This document shows positions 1 to 12,000 of a DNA stretch of 64,000 nucleotides, piece after piece. This DNA is from Liolophura sinensis. Lineage: Eukaryota > Mollusca > Polyplacophora > Chitonida > Chitonidae. Position numbers and translations under genes: made by a program. The DNA is taken from NCBI RefSeq assembly GCF_032854445.1, contig NC_088295.1, positions 55,225,249 through 55,289,248 on the forward strand, read 5' to 3'. Position 1 is the stretch's first letter. Every line of letters begins with the position of its first letter. The notes under the pieces were generated by a model, which saw nothing but the letters and a program-made list of their open reading frames with translations, was not told where the DNA came from and searched no databases.

Positions 1-714
1 CATCATGTCACTGCAGCACAGTACTATGTGTTTTGAGAGATGCTAGAATAGATCATGTCACTGCAGCACGATACTATGTGTTCAGGGAGATGCTAGAATA
101 GATCATGTCACTGCAGCACAGTACTGTGTGTTCTGAGAGATACTAGAATAGATCATGTCACTGCAGCACAGTACTATGTGTTCAGGGAGATGCTAGAATA
201 GATCATGTCACTGCAGCACGATACTATGTGTCCTGGGAGATGCTAGAATAGATCATGTCTCTGCAGCATAGTACTATGTGTCCTGGGAGATGCTAGAATA
301 GATCATGTCACTGCAGCACAGTACTGTGTGTTCTGAGAGATACTAGAATAGATCATGTCACTGCAGCACAGTACTATGTGTTCAGGGAGATGCTAGAATA
401 GATCATGTCACTGCAGCACGATACTATGTGTCCTGGGAGATGCTAGAATAGATCATGTCTCTGCAGCATAGTACTATGTGTCCTGGGAGATGCTAGAATA
501 GATCATGTCACTGCAGCACAGTACTGTGTGTTCAGGGAGATGCTAGAATAGATCATGTCACTGCAGCACGATACCATGTGTTCAGGGAGATGCTAGAATA
601 GATCATGTCACTGCAGCATAGTACTATGTGTCCTGGGAGATGCTAGAATAGATCATGTCACTGCAGCACAGTACTGTGTGTTCTGGGAGATGTTAGAATA
701 GATCATGTTATGGA
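1..714. repeat. 50-bp minisatellite, 14 units, continuing off the left edge
   Basis: The unit begins GATCATGTCACTGCAGCAC and ends GAGATGCTAGAATA. Units are registered every 50 bp from 1 to 700, and a broken fifteenth starts at 701. Units at 101-300 recur, apparently without change, at 301-500, forming a 200-bp higher-order repeat. Variable sites are a few positions such as CACA/CACG/CATA and TTCAGG/TCCTGG/TTCTGA. No coding signal. Confidence 0.97.
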
Positions 715-3259
715 TATGTTAATAATCTGTTAAATTTAACACAAAGTCTGTTGTTAGACTGATGCTAGAAATTAGAATGTATTCTGTTATTCCAGCAGAT
801 TATTCCATTAAACAGATCACACCTATTCTATTAATTCAGCATAAAGATTGTATTAGGCTAAGTACTAGGTTATTAGACAGGATACAGTGTTAAATATCAG
901 ACATTGTTATGTTATAATAAAACATTCCTGCATCACTCGGACTTTCTGTTAAAATTAACAGATTTTTTTTTTCACAGAGCACATTTGTCATACATAAAGT
1001 AATGACTAGTACCATCCATAACAATTTATTCTGCTGTCACTCAAAAAACTGTTTCTTCAGTTGAACAGGTTACCTTTTAGAGAGATATTCTATATGAATC
1101 TCTCCAACAAGACACAAATTTGTGAGAGAAAACGTGTTTGAAATGTTGTTTTATTATCTTTAGCGAATCATGGACAGATTACAGGCACGCGTGGATTAAT
1201 GCTTCAACAGACCAAGTCTTCAAAACAAACAATACGAAACGAACATACAAGGAGCAACAAAATATAGGCTGATCAATAGACATCAATAACTAATATCGCT
1301 AAGAGTTGAATGGACGTCAGAAGCTGGGCTGAAAATGTAACGCGAAATGGTACGAAACATACCTTAATTCAAGACTCCCACAAAATACTGTAATCAACGT
1401 GAAAGCTTAAATATTACGAGACATATGACTTTTTTATTTTACAAATTCATATCATTGTCTATCATGAGTAACAAGCTTGGCCAGCTGACAATACAAATAT
1501 TCACATGACAATCTCACGGACGGCATAAGTATCGACTCGGCAGAACTGACGCGAGTGGTGGGTGGCACTAACTACGAGCTGAGACAACGTGCCAAATGAT
1601 CTAAAGCATAGTTCAATAAAACTTTAGCATAGCATACGTCGGCCGAGGACAAAAATACGCCATTATAGGACCTGGGGCGTTTTCGCTCTACCTCAACAGT
1701 ATTTTCCCCATAAATACAAGAAAGGCAAACTATGTAGGTGACATTTCACCCTTTATGACTTACTCATGTGCACACTAAGCTTCAATTTTAACTGATTTTG
1801 TAACGTCCCAGGAATACTAGATAAAAATACAATCTTAAAGTGCATTTCTAGAATGTATGACTGGTATTGAGAAAGTTTCCCATCCACTGTTTGAGCATAA
1901 TAACTTACTAAAAAAGAAATTAGCGAATAACTGTTAAAACTTTTCAAACAATGACAAATTTTGTCGTTGTGTACCTATACGCCGAATATACCTAAGTTAG
2001 AGAAAAGCTACTAGACAATTCTCAAGCACATTACAATTGTTCAAATAAGTCAATATTTGAATCTTGATTTTTTGATTCTAGTACTCCGGTTCTAGAAAGA
2101 CGGTTCCAACGTCTATTACTTAAGTGCATTATAATATCTGATATAGTCTGATGAAATTAATGCAATATTAACTATGACAAATTCAAAGAAAAATGCCTTC
2201 TGTTGTATGTTCTGTACCGAAAGTCATGAGCACACAAATGGAAAGCTGCTGCTAACATAAAGGCAAACATTTCCTTCTTGAAGGGTTTCATTAAGTGCAT
2301 TTACACATCTCACTTGTTCTTACATGTAACTTTGTAAGAAGAAAGAAAAAATGACACCCATACGCTCGAAGACCTAATATTTTACACCAAGGGAGCATGT
2401 GTAAATAAACTTTCGATACTCTAACAAAAATCACAGTTGTACTAAACTTAACACCATTCTATAATTTTCAAAAAGTATTAATAAATGCTATGCTGTTAAT
2501 ATTTCCTTACATTAATCTTATGAATGCGTTTACCAGGTGTCCATTAGTAACAACGCACAGCCTAAGTCTAAATCGCCGTTGTGACACACCTGTATTATTT
2601 ATTAAAATCGAAAAAGCCTGAAATATTTCTCCTGACAACTAAACATTTATCCAAGAACAGAGTTCACCAGGTCAACATGTTAATTATGCAAACGTCTGTA
2701 ATATCAAATGAACAGATCTTAATTGACCTCAATGGACAGTGGAAAAATGACGAAGACTTTAACATTAGATACGTTCACATTGTAAGGAATTAAAAAAAAA
2801 AAGGAATAAAAGATGACAATCATAAAGGCGTTTTTATACAATCACACACAGCACTTTTTTTCACTTTAAATCAAAGCCTCTAATCGCATTTAAACTGTTT
2901 TCATACACAAAATTGCTAATTTCTTGGATATGCCACTTACACAATTCTCTTCAATAGCATTATCACTCCTAAACACATTCATCAGACCTGTACACCCCGG
3001 TATCCGTACGTTGAGTTTTGACATTTAATACAAAGAAGATTACTCCAACATAACTTTAAATCAGCTAAATTACTGTTCTAGTGTATCTAGTTAAAGAACT
3101 TTATTAATAACATATGTATGTGAAAATTAGAGATGGTATAAATCGTGTTTCTCTGTATAATAATCATCCATTTATCTGAGAAGTGCTCAATGCCATGCTC
3201 TAAAACTTTTCACTTGTAGGACAGCTGTCAGATTTATGGACAGAGTAAAATGGAGAGCT

Positions 3260-3378
3260 CCCCTGGAGGTAACTACCACTCCCCTGGAGATAACTACCAT
3301 TCTCCTGGAGGTAACTACCACTCCCCTGGAGGTAACTACTGCTCCCCGGGAGGTAACTACCACTCCCTGGAGGTACCT
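3260..3378. repeat. 21-bp tandem repeat, about 5.5 copies
   Basis: Units of GGAGGTAACTACCACTCCCCT with few changes. The 21-bp period leaves a 73-codon open frame on the plus strand that is only a product of the repeat. Confidence 0.9.
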
Positions 3379-5420
3379 AACAAGCCTCCTGACTCAAAGC
3401 TACAGCCAAACTAAAGGGAGGTGGAGTCCAAGCCAGCAACTATTGGTCAGGGGATAAAGGTCTACAGCAAAACCTAGATTTCAGCAATATTAGAGTGCTG
3501 TGCCCCAAAATTTGTATTCATTAAAATGTAAAATCAAAACACAACAAAACTGGGACTTCTCTTCATCTTAAGAAAAAACGGAGTTATTAAGGTAACATTT
3601 TTCAGAGTGGCGTCTGCAAAAATGTAAGTTAACCATTATGGCTGCTTTATGGATGACAAAGTACAAAAGCTTGTAGATATCTCAAATTAAAACAAAAAAA
3701 AAAGCCATTCACTGCAGGGAACTTAATTTATCCCTTGTTGGGCAGCAACATAAAACTGTTGTATCAGACAGGCGCAAAAAAAACGCCAGATGAAACTAAA
3801 TACAATCTCTGTCATGAATTGCCTGGGACAACGGTACAAAAATAAGTTATCGGCAACGCCATGTAGAAAGCATTTTACACGCACAATATACAACAAAACA
3901 AATACATGTACCAATCACTGGCAATAAAGATATGAATGACACAAATACACCTTCAGGCTAGACCTGACAATATGAAGGACGGTTTTCATTGGTTGCTTCA
4001 CGGCAACCTACTCACAGTATGGTACAACAGTAGCAAGGTTGGCAATTATAAATGTAGCAGTTTAACTCGGATGGGTTTATACTTCACATTCGCTATTCAC
4101 AGACAACTTTTGGAAATAATTCTACACATACATTACATTTGGTAAATTCTGGAAAAAAAAGTTGACCATTTTCCTTGTAATGTTTTCTCAATACAAGGAA
4201 CTGAGTCAATGATAAAATTTTTAAGCCTTAAAAATCAGATCTTCACGTTTAGTTTCAAACAAACATTTAATCAAATTATCACAATCTGTAACAAGACTAA
4301 GAAATGCCCGACAACGTACCAGTGCCATTTAAAACAACACACTGACTATGAACATAATGAAAAGACTAGCATAATCACTTTATATTTCTTTAAAACCCAT
4401 AAAATCACTAAAAATTGCCCTTTGACCTTGTAGAGTCAAGACACAGGCATATACATGATAATGAGCAAGTTTTAAGAAACAGTGATCAAACATTTCAGAG
4501 CTACTATAATTTTGTCCATCTACCAGGAGACGCATTAAAAGCACAGAAAAACACAAGCATTATATGTCACAGAAAAGACAATTGAACACTGTCCTGTAAC
4601 ACAGTTTGATTGATGTCTTTTGATTTTTTTCAACTGAATTTCAAATGTGATTAAAACATTGGATTCTACAGTGGCTTTTTCGGTCCGCACTATGACCAGT
4701 CACGTCACATCTGTTTTTTTCCACTCAATACACACAGACTGCTAGACTTCTGCATTAACAATGCATATAAATGTACAACTATGGATGTGTTTAACAAAAG
4801 CTTCTTAAAACAAATTACATGTATTTCAAGCAGAAATATGATGTCATTAATACTCACTGGGTTCCAATGTTTTAAAAGCATTTCACTCAGAAAAATTCTC
4901 AAAACAAAAAAACAAAAAAAAAAAAATCAAAATCAAATAAACTATTTTCCTGGAGAGTGTGTAATGGTCTTTCATCTGCAATATATGTCATTCTAGCATT
5001 TTCTTTGCCTTTAATGCCAATCAGCCATTTCTATCACATGACATTGCCTGTTATAATCCATATTTTCCTCAACCTAACTTCACAGAAACTTTGCTAATCT
5101 CCTCTTGCCACACGTTTCTTGTTAATCTGGTGGCTTCAAGTCCTGTTGACCTATACAGCCCCATTTACAAAAAAAATGTTGCAATGAAACAGACTCACAA
5201 AGTTTTATAAAGGTGGACCCAGATCAGTCCAAGGGTGTGTACACCCAAGTCCTCTTGTAGTACATCTTTCAAACATTCAAAACTTCTTGAGACAATTCCC
5301 CTGTGAGGTAACACCTTGGACCATTCCTCGAGACACTGCCTTAGTGATGATTCTTTCAGCAAATATCAATCTCATTCTGATGGACATTGCACCAAAAGGG
5401 GTTCTTCTGGAGATGCATCT

Positions 5421-5478
5421 GTTCTTCACGCATAAACGTTCTTCACACATAAACGTTCTTCACACATAAACGTTCTTC
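5421..5478. repeat. 17-bp tandem repeat, about 3 copies
   Basis: Unit CATAAACGTTCTTCACA repeated in tandem, with GTTCTTCA echoed nearby at about 5510. Confidence 0.8.
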
Positions 5479-5878
5479 AATCTTTTTATCCGCTTCTCTA
5501 CTGACGCATCTGTTCTTCATAAAGAAATGCTCTACAGGCATTGTGAATCTAATCCTGGACTACAGATTAGTTGAACAGGCTCATACAGACACAAACTCTG
5601 ACCGTCTTTCCATATTCCCAAACAAACTGCGCTACTGGATGAACAAAATTCTCTATCCATCCTTCTTCAAGCCAAAACAGACTTAGTTCAATTTGTTTAG
5701 TGTCTCAAAAATGTTCACACAGAAGCGCACAGGGCTTCAGTGTAAAGTAAACCAGTGATTCCCCAGTAAAGAAAAATGGAGCCATGGAACAATTAAAGAA
5801 AGGAGGGACTAGCCAAACATGCTGAAGAAACGTTGTTACTGTTCATGGGATGAAAACAAAGAGCTGCCAAGACAGAGT

Positions 5879-6012
5879 TTATTCACAAGCCAGTTTACTG
5901 TCAAAACTGCTAAGTGCTATTCCGAATGCTTGTAAAGCGCACATAGGATAATTGAAATCCATGGTAAATACATCCTCCGATACACGGCCGAACTGCATCA
6001 CAATGTAATCCA
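5879..6012 (-). CDS. TUB: tubby exon 14, terminal coding exon (residues 452-495 and stop)
   Basis: Acceptor CAG at 6015-6013. It encodes [20 protein letters not shown] through [11 protein letters not shown] to FDSKLACE, then TAA at 5881-5879. This hydrophobic C-terminal helix threads through the centre of the tubby barrel. The stop codon lies inside an AATAAA hexamer. Confidence 0.98.
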
Positions 6013-9000
6013 CTGTAAGAGAGAGAAGGAAAAAAAGAACACAATTATTAAAAAAACAGGAATACAACGATAAGATTTCTATAATCTTGGTGGGATAATT
6101 AACATTCCTAACAACAAAAAGGAGAAACTCTTGTACTTAGCTGAGGAGGTAGGCATCTTTGTGTAAAAATTTATCACAACGACAAGGTGGAAAATCTAAA
6201 ACAGTCTAAAAGCCAAAATAACGTGCCAAACTGATAGGACCATTGTATGTTTACTACCAGAAGATTGTGCGTATTATACAGTTATCCATTGTCTTACCAT
6301 CATTATCATGTACTATCTGGAAATTCTTGACTGAAGCTTGTGTCACTCTGCCATGAAAGTTAAGTACATAGGACTGGGTGTCTGAAAAGCACAAACAAAC
6401 AATTCAAAATTATTAGAATATAAAATTAAATTTTTGTGTATAATCTCGAGTCAAATTAAAAGTATATAATTTTATGAAAGCAACAAATGAGTATGGCACA
6501 AATGATGACACTGAATCTCGCCCAATTCCTTGAAATGTATCCTTTTCAAAGTTCTGGAGGATCATAAGGAAACATAGTTTGTTTGTCACCTCCACTTTTG
6601 CCAAATGATACTTCATGCAACAAGACATCACTACAAATTTCTGATAAAATTGTGCTCTAGAATGCTTCTGACATATTCTGGCAAAACTGCCTCGTTTCAC
6701 ATTATATCTGTTTCGTTGGAGACCACACCAGAAACCCTTTCAAACTGTATGTAAACCACCAAACAATTTTGTTTCTGAAAGAGACGCTGTTGTTACACCC
6801 ATTAGATTGTGCCAGACATTATGAGCCTTTTTGGGCCTTAGAGTCAGTTACGTACTGCAAGGCATACTTTATATAATTAAAACTTCTGCAGGTATCTGCA
6901 TTTGATCAAAATCAAACAATATATAGAGCAGTGATTTCACAAATACCAAAGCATGACAAACAGACAGAACCAAATTAACAGCTGAAGCATGGGATAAAAA
7001 TTCAATCTGGTGTCTCTAGAAGCTGGAGTAGCTGTGTATTAAAGCAGGTCATGAGGCAATGACTGCCGGATGTATTAAACCAGGTAATGAGGCAATGACT
7101 GCTGAATGTATTAAACCAGGTGATGAGGCAATGACTGCTGAATGTATTAAACCCGGTCATGAGGCAATGACTGCTGAAAGTATTAAACCAGGTGATGAGG
7201 CAATGACTGCTGAATGTATTAAACCAGGTAATGAGGCAATGACTGCTGAATGTATTAAACCAGGTAATGAGGCAATGACTGCTGAATGTATTAAACCAGG
7301 TCATGAGGCAATGACTGCTGAATGTATTAAACCAGGTCATGAGGCAATGACTGCTGAATGTATTAAACCAGGTAATGAGGCAATGACTGCTGAATGTATT
7401 AAACCAGGTAATGAGGCAATGACTGCTGAATGGCAGGCTGTCTCTAACTCACCATCATTCCACACCGGTGTTTTGTTATGTAGCTCCAGTAAATTCTCCA
7501 TTTGTTTCCTCTTCCACCTCTCAATAAGACCATCATGATCCTGAAACAAAACACGAGCAGTCGGTTTTAGTCACTGGTTTGGAAATGTAATCATGTTTTA
7601 TTTACATTTTACTAGGCAGCAGCTAAGAGATAGGCTCACAAGTGTTTAGTCAACAACAATGTACCCAAATGCGTCCAAACAAATCATGAATTACATCCTA
7701 TCTATCAAAAGCAACTTTGTGCTTGCTAAGCAGAATCTGGCTTGTCACTAAAACCTTTGTTTCTAAGCAAAAAAGTGTAAAGTAGAATTATGGTAATTTT
7801 GATATTACATGAAGCAATCTTCCCCCGGGCTCTCCCTGGTTTCCTCCCATCATAGTGCTGGCCGCCATTGTATAAGTGAAATATTCTTGAGTACGGCATA
7901 AATAAATAATATATAAAAGTGAAATAAACTAGAATATCCAAGCAAAATATAGCAACATGCCAAGATCTTTGCTCTGAACATGAAGATAACTTACATTGCG
8001 TGGTCGGATTTCCACTCGTTCATGATCTAAGTTCATACCCGGAATGATAACTGTCATTTTACGAGGACCTTTGAATCCCAGGACATTTGTTTCCTGTATG
8101 AAGAACAGAACACATCACTTTAACAACAACAATACTATGCATCCTTTCAAAATTGTTAGCACTTGGTTTTCACTTGTGTTATCTCCAGCCATTGCAGAGA
8201 AGTTGCTTTACTATATAGAATGTACTGAAACTACGCAATTTCTCAATTTTACAGCTTCATAGAATGAAGACTTCAATATCCCCTTTCGGTGCTGCCCAAT
8301 TAAAATAGTCATGCAATAGGTCAATAATGACGTGTTACCAAGAAATAGATCACTAGCTAAAGGTTATCTTATATATTACTGGATCACTGCATGTCTTACC
8401 GCAAATATACTTACATAGGCTATACCGACAAGCTCCCTTCGTACATTTGTTCCATCTCCAACAGGTTTTTTGGGGTTGTCACCTTGGTCAAACAACGTGA
8501 ACTGAGTGCCAAGTAAATTTGATCTGAGAACAGAGAAAATATCTCTTTAACACTAACTTGATGGAGAGAATGAAGAACAGAGCATGGGATAATGCTGTGT
8601 CTATATACAAACATCTGGGTTCAATTCCATAAAGCAATTTCTTATATGTCAAAATGTAAAAGATTTAAAAAAAAAGACAGTGATGTCCTGTCTGTGGCAG
8701 CAAATGTTCAATTTTTTTTCATATTGTCTTAACACAATTAAATGTTCCAAATTTTAACTTCAGCAGTGAGACCATACATAAGTGGTTAAGTCACATTTCA
8801 AACATAGAATTAAGTCAAAACTGTACAGTCATGTCAGGCTAAAAAATTTTATATACACTATCAATGGTGTAACGCAACAAATTTACACACCACCAGTCAA
8901 ATTTCCTTTTCGTTCATTTTTTAATTATTGGAAGAAACAAATTTCTTTGGTTTCAAGACATTTCATGTAAAAAAAAAATGAAAACAGGACACCAGTAAAT

Positions 9001-12000
9001 TAATAAGAATGCTTCTGTCCAAAGTAATGTTACAAACACACCACTCACAGGGTAGCAGATTTATCTCCCCTTACCTTAGTTTGCCGATGTAAGATTCGCC
9101 TCCCCTGGACAGATCTGTGGGGTCTGTAGAGATAAGGTAATTTGAAGTAGCGCTCTTCTTACGCTTTCTCCCTGCTAACAAGAATATCTGCAAACAAGAA
9201 AATTAGAATCACAAAATTTTCAACTGGATATCTGAAATGGAGAGTACAGAAAAGACTGCGTCTATTTAAAACTATACCGGTACACTGAATAGCTGAAGGA
9301 AAGTGTGTATGTGATGGTCATGCTTCATAGAACACCGACTTAATGTAATGGGTATGAATAACTGAGCTCCCTGCCTAAACAATAAACTGATACAGAAATT
9401 AAGTGACATTAATTCCTGTTAGACAGATATGTCTGAATCAACACTCATTAAGATTCCAGCCTGCATTTACAATATCCTATTAAACCAGATAACTTTTTTA
9501 TTACCACTTTTGTTTTGTCATCACCAAGAAAATGTTTTCCAGCACTTTCAAGGATCACTGAGTTTAAGCACAAACATTTGTGTTGAGATTAATGTATTTA
9601 TAGATTATTTATTAGTGTATTTCGCACATAAAGCAAAGTATGATATTTCCCAATGAAAAATCAAATCTTTCTTCTTACCTTTCTGCCATCGTCTCTCTCA
9701 ACATGAAGGTAATAGGTGGGGTAGACATTGCGGTCAATGCCCTTCTTGTCACGGGTAATGCGACACTTCATGGTGGAACCCTGAGGGGCTGGACGCAGCA
9801 CAAATTCGTCCAGATTCTCTGTGGCATCGGGTGTGAAGGCGCGGCCCATTGCCCCAGCTCCAGGTAAGGCATCTCTGACCTCCTAAAACATAGCCACAAG
9901 TAGCCTGGGTTAGCAGGGACATTAACACACATATACTTTTTGCAAAACATTATTATGGAGAGAAAAATGGACTGTTTCTGAATAGACAGGTTCTTTATTC
10001 TAAATATACTACTACAAAAATGTGAATAAATAAAGAATATAGTTAGGCTATCCACAACATGTCCACAATGCCGGGGTCTGGTCTAATGCACTACCTGTTC
10101 TTAGAAAGATGCACGGGCAGAAAAACTGCTAAATATCTCACCTGGTCTGTGGGCTGGTCACCACGGGTGGGGTAAGATGCCTGGCCTGAGGGAAGTGGGG
10201 ACGGGGGAGGCTGTGGAGCGATGGGCACGCTCACATCGTCCACATCGTCATACTCCTGGTTCAACATGCTGGGTGCATTGTGCTGTCTGTTGTACGTGTC
10301 AGAGTCTGAAACAACCCAGCAATATTTTCAGTAACAAGACTGAGATACTGCACCTATAGTCCTGAAACTAAATATACATGTGCAGCGCTAGGACTAGACA
10401 CATGTACATGTACACTACAGGCCTCATTAGCATATAGTGTTGTATATATAGATATATATATAAACTCAAGCCCGAGTTTTACCAGGTAACTTTGTCATTA
10501 GCACATACTGCATACGTATTTATTCATAAATAACAAATTTGTCATCTGATGAGCCCCTGCGTTCTTTCTGAAGTCACTTGTTAGGATGGTTATCAGGGCA
10601 CTGGGTTTATTTACTCTGTAATACAAAGGTTTTACTGTGTCTGCTGACACCATATGCTGTTGGGAGTTGTTAACTGGGACCAGGTGTCCGACATACATGT
10701 ACCTGTGCTGCACACAGGTTTGGTTTTCATTTTCATTTATTCACCATAACTCTTGATACACTTACAGAGATACACATTTGGAATACTACTGGTGGGTTTA
10801 TCATGAGGTTGACTGTCCTTCGTGTACAATGTACATGAATGTCTCCACCTCAATCCATTCACAATATGTCCCACACAATAATACACTGATGTAATTACTC
10901 ATGTCCACATTACACAATTTGGAATGATATATACAGACAGCCTTGAATGCAGGACCTGTGTGCCAAAATACATTTGGTATACAACTGCTGTCTGGAACCA
11001 AACCACACTGCATCTAGTAAACAGGATTAGTTTATCGTGCCATTTTTCCCTGGTCTTTTGGATACACTAAGCCTTTTTGCTTAAAATATATTCTTGCATA
11101 TTGAGTGAAAATCTAATCCAATAAAAAAAAATCAATAGCTTGCATCACAAGCTTGTCTGAATTAATTACATGTCACTAACAGAAATAAAATTTTATAAAA
11201 ACAGAATGACTGAAAAACAAGTTTGTAGAATTCAAAACGAAGGCAAAACAGGTTAACAAAGCCTATAAATATTTCACAATGAATAAAAATGTAAAATAAA
11301 GGCAAATGAAGTAAAAACAAAACAAAGCAAATTCCACAAAATAAACCCAGTGAAATCTGACATCTGCTACATACATTGAATATGATGACTCAGCCATTCC
11401 ACGCCCACTTTACATACAAATTACACATGTAACTAGTTTTGATTTGGATATACTTGTGTATGTGTAATCTTGCATTTGTGTGTGTGACATTACCTCAAAC
11501 ACACAGCAATGTATAAACTGCAATACTGCAGCATTTTATGTAAAAATATCAAACACCTCTCGATTCAAAACCAAACGGCCAAAAGCTGAACTTGAACAAG
11601 TTTTCAGAATCTATACATAGAATCTAAACTGAAATTCTATATGTACATTTTAGGTGTACCATGCTCACAATAAGCGCTTTCCCTTGCAAGGGCTTCCCTT
11701 AGAACGACACCTTATCAAGAAATCAGAAATTCATCATTTATGATTGGCTATAAATACACAGTCAGTCTGACGGATATAATTATACCAAACATCAGTTTTC
11801 ACACAGCATCCTGTATGAGGTACGTTACAACTGTATCGCTAAACTTGAGCGCACAATTCCCAGCAAACAACTCTCTATAGAAGCTTTGAGCAGAGACAAG
11901 AAGCTCTATAAAATGCTCTGCCTGCTGTCAAATTTTTATGCTTTAACATATGTCATTCATTTTGACAGCGACTTTTTTCCAGAATGTCACAGCCATTTGC

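Larger units (their letters stand above)
715..5878. other. tubby 3' UTR and downstream DNA; no gene seen
   Basis: No exon with recognisable protein content on either strand. On the minus strand, possible poly(A) hexamers after the stop are ATTAAA at 5010-5015 and AATAAA at 3100-3105 and 2598-2603. I cannot tell which ends the tubby transcript, so the 3' UTR may be about 0.9 to 3.3 kb. Two short tandem arrays (3260-3378, 5421-5478) lie within. Confidence 0.6.
6013..7452 (-). other. tubby introns 13 and 12 (around exon 13)
   Basis: Intron 13 (6013-6297) holds nothing notable. Intron 12 (6382-7452) holds unremarkable AT-rich DNA and, next to its 5' splice site, the 36-bp array at 7034-7433. Confidence 0.9.
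7541..10141 (-). other. tubby introns 11 to 7b (between exons 12, 11, 10, 9, 8 and 7)
   Basis: Introns at 7541-7994, 8094-8414, 8524-9074, 9188-9678 and 9883-10141. Apart from a SINE fragment at 7820-7915, I see only AT-rich sequence with homopolymer runs. Confidence 0.9.

Noticed and set aside
1-714. CRISPR-like array
   Set aside because: Units are contiguous 50-bp tandem repeats with no unique spacers, in a eukaryotic genome.
7002-7538. Open frames of 112 and 159 codons over the 36-bp array
   Set aside because: Pure repeat translation on both strands, overlapping tubby exon 12 in antisense or the wrong frame.
9661-9849. ATG-initiated frame MGRAFTPD... as a small gene
   Set aside because: It is the inside of tubby exon 8; the Met is residue 231 and the end of the frame is intron.
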